A program made the translations under genes and the position numbers. The notes beneath the pieces were generated by a model. That model was given only the letters and a program-made list of their open reading frames with translations, searched no databases and was not told the DNA's origin. Shown in pieces: positions 13,031 through 23,868 of a stretch of 64,000 nt of DNA (its first letter is position 1; every line of letters begins with the position of its first letter). Source of the DNA: Vespula vulgaris (lineage: Eukaryota > Arthropoda > Insecta > Hymenoptera > Vespidae); contig NC_066598.1 of NCBI RefSeq assembly GCF_905475345.1, forward strand, positions 1,407,001-1,471,000. Direction: 5' to 3'.

Positions 13031-13101
<71 letters not shown>
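13026..13101. repeat. (TTA)n microsatellite
   Basis: About 25 tandem ATT/TTA units. Confidence 0.95.
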
Positions 13102-13102
<1 letters not shown>

Positions 13103-13396
13103 GATTGTGTAACCATAACAAATTTTATTCTCTCGATAATATTGATAAAAATAAATTTAGATCAATTTTGCGAAAACATTATGATCAATCCTATTCGAAG
13201 CTCTTAAAAAATCATTTCCAAAAATGATTGTTTATTAAAACCTCCTCCTGAAAAAAAAAAAGAGAACAGAATCCTATATACAACTCGTTCTTCATGTTAT
13301 TTAACAAAACAATAATATCATATTCTTGTCAATGCAAAAAATTTTATGTAAAAAAAAGAAAAGAAAAGAAAAAAAAAGAAATAAATAAAATAGCAG

Positions 13397-13607
13397 ATAT
13401 TGGTCCAAAACTTCCAGAAGGTGATTATTTTGTGTTTTTTAATCAATTATCTATTTTTTTTCCCCCTCAAAAACTTTTCAGACTTGTAGTTTCACGATCT
13501 TAAATGAAGAAAGGAAAAAAGAGAACAGAAAAAAAGAAAAAGGAAAACGGAGTCTCGAAAAAAAAAATAGTTCATGTTTAAAAAATATCTGTAGGAACTT
13601 TTGGACT
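13397..13607. mobile_element. MITE family A copy
   Basis: The left block reads TTGGTCCAAAACTTCC then GGTGATT and AATCAATTATC, parallel to the 6.1-kb copy. The right block ends TAGGAACTTTTGGACT. Terminal GGGTG motifs are lost. Length is about 210 bp. The assignment rests on matching left and right blocks in the same order and orientation. Confidence 0.5.
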
Positions 13608-13621
13608 AATAAAAAAAAATA

Positions 13622-13656
13622 CATTTAGAGAGGTCCGATCGGATTTTCTCTAAATG
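13622..13656. repeat. 35-bp inverted repeat (hairpin)
   Basis: Perfect 10-bp arms CATTTAGAGA and TCTCTAAATG enclose the self-complementary TCCGATCGGA. In RNA two further G-U pairs would extend the outer stem. It lies immediately beside the MITE copy ending near 13607, so it could be part of a larger element. Confidence 0.7.
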
Positions 13657-14543
13657 TGTATGTGTTCGCGTACGTGCGTGCTATTTTCGACGATATCTCG
13701 AATGGATCTTGAGCATGTTACGTCGATGAAAGAAATTACACAACGAAAAATTGCAGTTTTCATATGGGCCCGCCATAATAATGATCGCAGATCATAGCAG
13801 TTAGAGGAACAATTTATAAGCCGGCTATCCGAATCACAGCCTATAATTATATCGTTGTATTTCCTTTTGAATATAGAATGCTAATTAAGTTTCGTGCGAC
13901 GTATCACACATAAACATACATATGCGCATATACATGCGTATAAATGTACGTAATAGACGATATATCCGAATGATCAATAAAAAAAATCGATATGGATCGG
14001 ACACGTTTAATCTGAATCTCAAATGTCTCTTAGTTAGTAAAGATTTTATTACATATTACGATACCTTTATTTTTTTTATTATTATTATTTTTTTTAAACT
14101 GTTTCTTACTTTTTACTACTCCTGTTGTTTTTCTCTCTAATATTATTCTGATCAAACGCTTTCCAATCTGATACGTTTTTTTTATATCTTCTTGTTTTTC
14201 CTTCTTTATTTCTTCACGAATATGATCTATCTATTTATATATCTACATCGACGAGACACTACGAAAGAAAGAAAAAAAGAAAAGGGGTGGGTGAGGGGAA
14301 AAAAAGAAACAATTGTGTAGGAAAAATGTGTCGAGAAATTTAGAAACGTGTTTTAGAACTCTCGCTGCACGGCTTGCTAAAAACATCTGTTTTCAAAGAG
14401 AACCATCTATTTTAAAACCTAAGCACCATGCCACACGTGGGAACGAGTTTTTGTCGAAATGGGACAGTTTTTCTTTTTTTCTTTTTTCTCTCCCTTTCCA
14501 TCCTTTATTTTTTTATATTACTTTTCTTTTTCTATTAGTCAGA

Positions 14544-14595
<52 letters not shown>

Positions 14596-14684
14596 CTCAG
14601 TCCCTGTTTGTTTGTCTGTCTCTTTATCTTTCTATCTTTTTTTTTCTGTCTTCTGTTTTTCTTTCACTTGCGATATTCTAAACG

Positions 14685-14720
<36 letters not shown>

Positions 14721-14852
14721 TCTTTCTTTTTCTCTTTCTCTCTCCGTCTCTCTTTTACTTACACGATAGCCAAATTCTAAACGCAAATTTTTGAATTTTT
14801 TCTCCATCTGTCCTTGCACTCCTGTTTTTCTTTCTTTTTGTATACACTCACA

Positions 14853-14900
<48 letters not shown>

Positions 14901-15403
14901 CTCTCGATCTTTAGTTATCGAGTATTAATTCGTATACTTTTCAACAGACGTCACGTATTATTTTCGATTACATATATTTCGATCAACTCGACGAGCTTGT
15001 TTTTTACAGAATAAATCGGATCGAACCAGCTTTTTTTAGCTTATTTTTTTTTATTTCACATTTTCTTTATTTAATTTATTTCATTTATTTATTCTATCTC
15101 GTTAAGCATATCGTTTACAAAAGAAATATTCCTCGATGTAGTCGCCCTTATGCGACCTCCCGTTGCATTTATCGTATATTGTGTACATATACATACATAT
15201 ATATATATATCCTCTTTACAATGAAGTCCTCGAACGATTTATCTGGGTGCACGATCTATACACGAGGCATTATGACAAAGGCGGTAACAGGATCAAGAGA
15301 TCGAAGATCACAGGCAGCTCAGGCATTGTTGGCACTCGTGCCAACCCGTGTCGGCCGTTCCGTTGTGTTTAATCGTGTTAACAAGGAGGACTCTGGGGAC
15401 AAG

Positions 15404-15422
<19 letters not shown>
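13657..15422. other. Intergenic, no gene seen
   Basis: Contains CT arrays at 14549-14590, 14690-14718 and 14854-14896. Two non-repetitive islands lie at 13690-13890 and 15240-15400. The second includes the hairpin TTGGCAC-TC-GTGCCAA. A 5' noncoding exon of the gene at 15.9 kb could lie here, but no donor could be fixed. Confidence 0.55.
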
Positions 15423-15436
<14 letters not shown>

Positions 15437-15441
15437 ATATG

Positions 15442-15486
<45 letters not shown>
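15423..15486. repeat. (TA)n microsatellite
   Basis: About 60 bp of alternating TA with one AATATG interruption. It is followed by a stretch with repeated ATCCGAAT and GGATATCC words that may be a transposon relic (15487-15650). Confidence 0.9.
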
Positions 15487-15490
<4 letters not shown>

Positions 15491-15895
15491 GGCTTTTACT
15501 ATTCCCCGGATTTACGGATATCCAAGTTTTGAGTATCCGAATACTCTGTAGAAAATTTATATTGAAGTATCCAAATATCCGAATAACCGACTGGTCATCA
15601 TCAACGATCCAGATATTTTATGAACAAATAATTATTAATGATACTGTTGTGGAATATCAATTCATAAAAAAAAAATAAGATATGAAAGCAACTATATCAA
15701 AATGCATTTATAAGGTGGGAACATTTTGCTTACTAAACGTGCTTATGATTAACGTATGATCGCAAACGTGATAAATAATATAGATTTAGCAGGACTTTGT
15801 AACACAGTAATATTATATGTGTTATTCGAAAGAGATTAATTGTATTAGCGTAATAATGTCTAATATGTAATCGCGCGTTTCTATAATGTTTCAGA

Positions 15896-16987
15896 ATGGT
15901 GTTGGTTGTAAACGGGGTCCTTCAGGAAGATGTCCCGACGGACAGCAGGTCCTTGTATGTGTCACACCCCGTATATCGTGAGACCGCCGCGCAACTTCAC
16001 TCAATGCCGGCTAAATTAGTGGGCCCGGTCGGCCTTTTATACGTCCAACAACGAGAAATGGCCGCCACTTTGCCACACGATAGTCAGTATACAAATATTT
16101 TTCATTCTATCGATACATTTTAATCTCCCATTCTAATCTGATTGAATCTCGTAATAAATACAGATTCAATAGACCCATAATTTATTTTATTCTATATAGA
16201 TATATATAGGAGATGTATTTGGCAATACTTGATATCAATTATAAGGAAAAGAAAATGTAGTTGTAAATTTATTTTTTTTTATTTTTTTTTATTTTTTTTT
16301 TTAATTTTTTTTTTATATATATATATAAGAAACAAATCCAATTACTTGGAAATTAATTTATAATCGTGTTAAATAATAGTGATAAATAATAAATAAGTCG
16401 ATTAATCGATCAATTTGTTTTGTAACTGTAAGACTTCCTCGAAAAGAACGTCTTTATATTTTTTACTCGTATCTACTCGTGCTCTCTTGTCTAAACATGA
16501 ATGATTTAGAGATTAGAAAATAAAAAAAAAAGAAAAAATTAGAAACTTGACCCAATACACTCTCACCCATCCATTTCTTTCGAAAGATATCGATATATAA
16601 GAGACTACTACTATTGCCGGACTTTTAGCGATATCGCGCATTAGTATATTGTGACGCAACTTGCTTTTGTCAAAAGATCGAGTTAGTTAACAACATAATG
16701 ATTTATTTCTATATGACGAAACGATGACGGATATATTAAACGAAACGATAATAATTACACAATTACACATATTTGAGATCGATAGTTCCCTAAGTGGACT
16801 AGAACGTCTTAAGTGATTTATAAACAAAAAATTCAATTATTCTTTTTCGACACCCTTTTCAAGTTAATTACTCTACTTGTTTTTCTTTTCTTTTCTTTTT
16901 TTTTTTACAGAAAAGATTAATTGATTTTTAAATTCATCTAAGAACTTTGGCCCATCTAGAAACTTTTGGCTATCGTTCTATATAATA

Positions 16988-17032
<45 letters not shown>

Positions 17033-18585
17033 ATCTGTCTGTCTCTTTCTCTTTTTTCTTTTCGAAGCGCAAGTAGCGTGAGAAAATAGGCTTACCACGA
17101 CTTATATATACTCGTCGAAGAGCCACTTTGGAATTCACCGTACTAAGTGCTCTCCTCTTCTTTTCCTTTCGCAGAGAACGTGAGCATCCTCGGCTCGGAC
17201 GACATGACTACGTGCATAATCGTCGTCGTGAGGCATTCCGGTAGGTATACATATATATTTATATATGTGTTTATATATATATATATATATTTCTTTTTAT
17301 GTAAATACCATAGAAAGACAAGAACGACATGTAAAACTACTTACATATCTACCTTATACCCCGGCCAAATGAAAAGTCAGAAAATTTCAAAGAAATTAAA
17401 AAAAGAAAATGAATGAAAAGAAACAAAAAAATTGTTACTTAAAATTCTCTTAAATAATATTTACTTGTTATGTCCAACTCTCCTAAAAGAAAAACAAAAT
17501 GAAAAAAGAAATTTTATTTATCAAAGTTATCCAAATGATAGCATAACAGGTAGATTACTATTTATTCCAACTCTAAAGTTACTAAAGTCCTCTGATATTA
17601 TTCTAATATGGTATTATAAAATTTTAAGGATCGGGTGCAGCAGCCTTGGCACACCTGGACGGTGCAGGTACAGAAGATGCCGCAGCCGCGATGGTTCAAA
17701 GGGTGACAGAATTAGCTATTGGCTTTCCGGAAGGTCGTTTAGAACTTCAGCTAGTCGGCGGTTATTCCGATCCAAGAAATTACTCCGAGGAATTGTTTTA
17801 TAATATTCTCTGTAAGTTTCTTTTTCAATGCTATTTGATCGTTCGATTCGATTATATAAAAAAATAAAAAGTAAAGAAAACAAAGAAAGAAAAAAATCTA
17901 AATAAATCTACATTTTTTTTATCCAAAAGAAAACTACAGGCAGGAGCGAGGGTCAAGAGTTTTTAGATGATTTTAAAAATAGATCACTTTTTTTCAAGAT
18001 CTTTTTAAAAGCTGACCTTGTCAATTTTACAAATTTTTCGGATTTTACAATCCGAAAAGAAAAAGAATCAATTGATTTTGCAATATCATCTGGGAACTTT
18101 TGGCCCTCCGAGAAACTTTCAGCCACCCGCTTATCGCCATTCCACTTTGCATAAGATAATAAATCTAAAATTGGAATATATGTAGATTTATGTAGATTTG
18201 ATGTCGTTTATTCGTTCGTTTGTTTATATTTTTATATAAATTATTTTCTCTTTCTTTCTTTTTCTTTCTCTCTTTCTCTCTCTCTCTCTTTCTCTCTTTC
18301 TTTCTCCTTTTTTAAAGCTGCCTTTCACAAACAACCCGTCGAAATCGACCTAACGTTGTGCTGTGTCGGTGAATTGAACACAACCGTAAGAGCTGGCATC
18401 CATTGGCCTGTGATCTATGGTATCGGATTGAACGTGAAGACCGGCGAGATCTTCCCTGCGACCTTCCCTGACAAGGGCCCCGATCAGCCGCTCAGGTGTG
18501 CCAGACAGTTAACCGGAGGTCAACAGGTGCATGTGCGCTGTTATCTAAAGTGAAAGAGAAAGAAGAAAGTAGACGAGACACACCG

Positions 18586-18644
<59 letters not shown>

Positions 18645-19535
18645 TTATATTTTATGTATATATGTGTGTGTGTGTGTACGCGCGTGTATGTACATGTTGC
18701 ACGCGTAGGGGTCTTAACAGGCAATTTCGTTTGACTTGGAAAACGTTTTTAGGAGATTAGGTCATTGATATTGCTCGCGGCATAAGTATACATACGTAGA
18801 CTCGTTTTAATCCAATAAGATTATTCTTAAATTGAATCGGGATTGCTTTAATCGTATTATAACAGTGGAAAATGTTATATCATTCTTTGGAAATTTTTAG
18901 GTACTCGATGTGTACGACTGCACACTTGGATTACTTAGAATCGGTCCCTTTAATTACGATCCCTTAAGAGGCGTCGACCTCTGGCTAGCTCAATCCGATC
19001 AATTCATCCTTCAACACTTGTCGACGTCACCAGAAGTCGAACTTCCTCATTTCGTGTCACAGGTGAATTATTTATTTATTTCTTTTATCGATAAACTATC
19101 TATTTTGAACAAAAAAAAAATAATACTCAATGTTTCGATCTGTCGATAAATTCTATTTGACGTATCTGCTTTGATAAAGATATTATTCTTTTTTTGTACT
19201 ATTTTTTAATAATGTCTATTTCATCTTTTTCTCTTTTCTTTTATTTCTTATTGGTCTTCAATCAGACGATCAATTAATCATTTTTTTTCCACGTGTTTTT
19301 AGCTTTATCAATAAGAAACGCGAGAATGCATCTCCTGTATTTAATAATGTATTACTTTTTCTATTATTATAATTTTTTTATTTCTTTCTCTTTTCTTCTT
19401 TTTTTTTAGGTACGAGCAACGCTTAAATATATCCAGGACAATCAATTTCCGGCGGTTACCGTCTTTCGAGATAATAGGCCTCATTATTATCGTCGAGACG
19501 AAGCAACCGGAGTCTGGCAACCGATACGATACTAA
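15896..19535 (+). CDS. NTAN1: Protein N-terminal asparagine amidohydrolase
   Basis: Deamidates N-terminal Asn to Asp on proteins, feeding them into the Arg/N-degron pathway; expected in cytosol and nucleus. Six coding exons: 15896-16082, 17175-17240, 17629-17811, 18318-18526, 18901-19062, 19410-19535. All have GT-AG borders and compatible phases, totalling 310 residues, matching the human length. Diagnostic stretches: GLLYVQQRE in exon 1; ILGSDDMTTC, whose Cys (about residue 76) corresponds to the family nucleophile; LTLCCVGELN; PVIYGIGLNVKTGEI; LSTSPEVELPHFV. The start MVLVVNG lines up with the vertebrate N terminus. A tttcag acceptor lies two bases before the ATG, so an upstream noncoding exon is likely. 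The gene stands alone, with a repeat desert on the left. Introns 1 and 3 each contain a MITE family A copy. Confidence 0.93.
16793..16985. mobile_element. MITE family A copy in NTAN1 intron 1
   Basis: The left block GTGATTTATAAACAAAAAAT and the right block with AAGAACTTTGGCCCATCTAG then AAACTTTTGGC are homologous in order to the 6.1-kb copy. The left terminus is decayed. It lies wholly within an intron. Confidence 0.5.
17936..18135. mobile_element. MITE family A copy in NTAN1 intron 3
   Basis: The left block GGGTCAAGAGTTTTTAGATG then ATTTTAAAAATAGATCAC parallels the 6.1-kb left block. The right block has GGGAACTTTTGGCCCTCCG then AGAAACTTTCAGCCACCC. It is about 200 bp, and the interior differs from the other copies. 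Confidence 0.55.
18590..18680. repeat. (TA)n and (TG)n microsatellite in NTAN1 intron 4
   Basis: A pure TA run of about 45 bp, then a CACACA patch and a TG run. Intronic. Confidence 0.9.
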
Positions 19536-19852
19536 TTATTGCACTTCGAATTACATAATATGTATATGTATGTGCGCGCCAACTTTTTCGTCCTTTCTTG
19601 AAGGAGCATGAAATCAATTAATTAATGTTCGCGAGGATTCATCATCTTTTTTTTTTCTTTTCTTTTCTTTTTTTTTCTTTTTTTCTTTTTTTTTCAACCT
19701 CAATGAGAAGAAAAATAATAAGAAGAAGAAGGAAAAAAGTCAATTTTCAATCGATAATTACGAAGTATAAGAAAAAATATGGCGGACTAAGAGGGAAAAA
19801 GAAAAGAGAAAATAATTAAACAACGTGATGTCCTTCTCGCGTTGAGATTCGC

Positions 19853-19858
19853 AATAAA
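19853..19858 (+). terminator. Candidate NTAN1 polyadenylation signal
   Basis: AATAAA about 320 bp after the NTAN1 stop. The cleavage site itself is not visible. Confidence 0.4.
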
Positions 19859-20028
19859 TAATAATTAATCCTAAGTGCGAGAGGAGAGAGACACGTCGTC
19901 GTCGTCGTCATCTTCGTCTTCGTGAAGATTTATATCGCGTGAATCACGAACGTGAATTACGCTTTCGTGGACCACGATTCGTGTTATCGTGAAGATTGCC
20001 TGTGACGTCAATGATTCAAACATCAGAG

Positions 20029-20052
20029 GAAAATCAAACCGGTTTGATTTTC
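20029..20052. repeat. Perfect 24-bp palindrome
   Basis: GAAAATCAAACC is followed directly by its exact reverse complement, with no spacer. It lies 19 bp after a CRE palindrome and about 500 bp beyond the NTAN1 stop. Chance occurrence of an uninterrupted 12-bp dyad is low in a window of this size. Confidence 0.8.
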
Positions 20053-20331
20053 ACTCGTGTGACAAATAATGACCAAGCGTAAAACAGGATGTCTAGGCAG
20101 ATAATAATGAATGATTTATACTTAACGTCAGTTGCTTTTTCTATGTCGTGTCGTTAATTAAAATATATTAAAAATTTTTGACGGACGACTTCCACGCACG
20201 CTTTCCATTAACAATAAACAAGCGTGAAAAAAAAGGCTGAAATGAATGAGAAAGCGTAATTATTCGACGTTCTTGGTTCACGCCACGTGGGAACGGGACA
20301 TTAAGTTTTGATTACATACAATGATTTTTAT

Positions 20332-20740
20332 CATTGGCGGATTTAGCCTTCGAAGAACCCCTACAAATTTTTAGGGATGTGTTCATCCCCCGACCTCCCT
20401 CGCATTATGAAATAAATCAATTATTATGCGCACAATATACACTACATACATACATACAACATACATACCTTTACGTACATATACTTTCTTGCATCGACCG
20501 TTCATACTAATGATTAATTGAGAAATAAACACTGTGCAATTAAATTCGATTATAATCTCGTTAATATAGAAATTACAAATTATATATATTGATCCGCCAT
20601 CAAGAGATATTAAATTAAATTTGATATATAATATGGAATTTTTGTTTTATATTGTGTCTTGTTGTGTCGTGTTGGGGTCCATATCTTATAGGACCCGAGA
20701 TGACCATTTCTCCATCGTTTGGTGCGTAAATCCGCCATTG
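20332..20740. mobile_element. hAT-like non-autonomous inverted-repeat element
   Basis: The ends CATTGGCGGATTTA and TAAATCCGCCATTG are inverted repeats matching at 13 of 14 positions. The CAnTGGCGGAT form resembles hAT termini. There is no transposase frame in the 409 bp. The flanking 8-mers are not duplicated, so insertion is either old or the boundary is slightly different. Confidence 0.5.
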
Positions 20741-21554
20741 TAATCGTGTTTCGTTTCATTACTTTTAGACATGGCTTCTCTCGTCGCTTTGTAAATCAAT
20801 AAATAAATATTACTATAGTTAGTATACACACGTGCAGTTTGAACGAACGATTGATCACGTTCGATCGTCGATCACATCGATCACGTCGATGGTATATGAT
20901 TAAAAAGCTTAGAAACTCGTGTTCTCTCGCCATTTTTATTTTTACAATTTAAGACAAGGAAGAGAGAAAGAGAGAGAGAGAGAGAGAATGAGAAAGGGAA
21001 AAAAAGAAACGTTTGTGGAAAAAAAAGAGAACTTTTTTCCTGGTTCGTTTTGTTCTTTTTTTCTATTATTTTTTTCTTTTATTTTCTTCGTCATTTTATT
21101 ATTATTTTTTTATTTCCTTTTCTATTTAATTTTTTTTTTTTTTTTTAATTTTAATTTTATTTTTCTTTATAATCACAAGAAATTCGCACAACGAATATTT
21201 CAACGTGTATTTGCCATAAACGAAAAAAGAAAGTTTAGTGTTAGGCGTATAGTTATAAGAGAGTTTATATATATATACATATATATATATACATCAATTA
21301 AAAAAAAAAGAAAGAAAGAAAAAGGAGAATATAATAAAAGGAAAAGAAAGAAGATAAAAAGAATTATGAGAAAAAAAATTACCATGCTAATTGACGCGCG
21401 CGAGAATATAATGATGTGTACATAATTTCTTTTTTTTTTTTTAACACACACGCACGTAGACAGATGCACACACACACACAAAGTCTGCCGAACTTATCAA
21501 AATCGCTCTTTTTTCTTATTGTTTCTCTCGATTTTTTAATTATTATTATTGATA

Positions 21555-21588
<34 letters not shown>

Positions 21589-23715
21589 CATTGTTTTGAA
21601 AGGAAAAAAAAATCTCTCGCGATAAAGTAAATCCTATTATTACTAATCTCGCTGTTTTAAATGTTCTAATATCATGGATATTAAATTTTCTTTATCGATA
21701 AACGTCACAAATGCTTACAATCAATGTCTTATTTACTTACACACATATAACGAAATGTTTAACAGAAAATGCGATTGCAATTGCAATGTATATTTTTCTT
21801 TTCTTTTTTCTTTTTTGTATAAAAATTAATAGTTATTTATGTTAATTATAGTAAATAATAATGATCTTTTTTGCGAAAGAAAGAAAAGGAAAAATACGAA
21901 GAAAAAGAACAAAAAGAGAGAAAAAAGCGATTTTTTTTTTTTTTTTTTTTTTTTCGAGGATTAAAGAAAAATAGAAAAAAATACATACATACATACATAC
22001 ATATATCGTCCAGTGTTTTATATTTTACTTATGATGTTCCGAAGTTTACGTGGTGTGTTCAAAATGGTGGCCTTAGCATTAATGCAATAATTAAAAAGTC
22101 TCGTAATAAATGATTTATATCAATTTTCTATTTGCTGCAATGTAATATCGAAGCACATTAATGCTACTACATCAATACGTTAATCTCTCATAATCCTCTG
22201 AATTCATCGTCGTATCTCGATCGTATATGCTAAATTGCAATTTCTTTTTTTCATTTACTCGATAAAAGTAGAGAAATCATTAATGGAGCGTGTTAGTCTT
22301 TTGAAAAAAACAAACTGGCTATCCCACAATTTTCCTTCATTTCCGATTCTGTTCTTGTCGAAGAAATTATTTATCTATCTGTTGTTCTTTATATTATTAT
22401 ATGAGATCACAAAACTGGACACCTTTCGTATTGAAAACACATATGTTATTGGATATATTTAATGGTATATCTTCTCTAAATGACATGGTAAAATTTGACG
22501 AAGAAATTTAGCAGACTTATGTCCTGCGAATGTTCCTCGTATATATTATAGTATGATAATATGACTCTGTTATATACACGTTAGAAGAGGAGATACGTTT
22601 AAGAATATTAGGAAATATTCATTGAAATATCTTGAGGTCAGACGAGTAACATTATTGTAAGCGGTTGAATTTGTCATTTTATCCTCTATTAAAATATAGG
22701 AAAAAAGATATTTGTATATATAGTTCCATAAAAAAAAAGGAAAGAAAAAAACAAACGAACATAAGATTTGGCGATCTTAAAATTTCGTAAAAAGGAAAAG
22801 GAAACAGGAAAAAATGATTTTGAGAAAAAAATTTTTTTTCTATCGTTACATGTACCCCTTAGAATAGTATATATTTTTCCTACAAAGTTTTTTCATACGA
22901 TTATGAATAACGAAGATATTTAGGTATTCCTAAATAGTAGCATAATATAATATTGAATATAATTGTTCTTTGTAATTATAATAATGAAATAATTGTTACG
23001 CAAGTGCAAGTTGTTTATACAATTGAGTATATTTCAAGCGCTTGTTGTAAAGCAATTTTTACACGCTTTTTATTTCAATCATAAAGGATATATATATATA
23101 TTTATAATTATCTTTCAAAAAGCAAGCATATTTTACATTTTATATATTACTCGATTTTTAAAAATTTCACATCAAAGTAATGAAGCGCAATTTTGATTAT
23201 AATAATTTTTACGAAACATCATTTTATATCGAATTAGGAGAATTTGTAAATCTTGTTCCTCGGCTTCAAGCTCGTCACATATTTTGTGAATAAACAAATG
23301 ATCGTATATTGATACATATTGAAATATCTGAAATATTAATATTTGTATTACATATAAGAAATGTATAGTTCGCGATTGAATCTAAGGATATTTAATTATT
23401 GAATTAATATGTTTATAATAAGAATCAATTTTTACAAAAATACTTTTCTTATAATAATAGCATGCATGGTATTCCAAGATTTTCCAGCTAAACTTCCTTA
23501 ATATATTTTCTAAATAGAAATAAGAATGTCATTTGGATCTAGGTTATTTAAAGCTTTATTAAAAAGTTATAAGGAGAAAAGTTATAACAATGAAAAAAAA
23601 ATAATTATATTCTTTCCCCAACTAATATGATAAAAGATAAAAATAAGTTTACGATCATTGTAATCGATCACTATCGTTAATCCATTTCAAAATGTATTGA
23701 TTGAGTGGGATCATG

Positions 23716-23790
23716 TGACGTCATCGTTCGGATATGTTTCGTAAAAGATCCGCGATATGGCGCTAGTGTCGATCGTATACAAAGATGGCT
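23716..23790 (+). promoter_or_regulatory. WDR36 proximal promoter motifs
   Basis: A palindromic CRE TGACGTCA lies at 23716-23723. At 23780-23790 the sequence CAAAGATGGCT resembles the YY1-type AAGATGGC element often found at transcription starts of housekeeping genes. Both lie within 155 bp of the WDR36 ATG. Transcription start is inferred, not seen. Confidence 0.45.
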
Positions 23791-23858
23791 GCTCCCACGA
23801 GGCATCATTTCAAACGTGCTCGTGCATGCTGATGTATCTCGACCGGTGTAAATATTAA
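23785..23858 (+). other. Two short upstream ORFs before WDR36
   Basis: uORF1 runs 23785-23832 (15 codons, MAAPTRHH...). Its TGA overlaps the ATG of uORF2 (23832-23858, 8 codons), and the main ATG follows at 23869. They matter only if transcription begins upstream of 23785. Confidence 0.4.
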
Positions 23859-23868
23859 GGTTAGAAAA

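Larger units (their letters stand above)
19859..23640. other. Intergenic, no gene seen
   Basis: Contains CRE TGACGTCA (20003-20010), a cluster of CGTGAA/TTCACG words (19915-19995), the 24-bp palindrome (20029-20052), a hAT-like element (20332-20740), T and A runs, a TTA run near 21550-21588, and plain AT-rich sequence to 23.6 kb. Open frames are low complexity. Confidence 0.65.
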
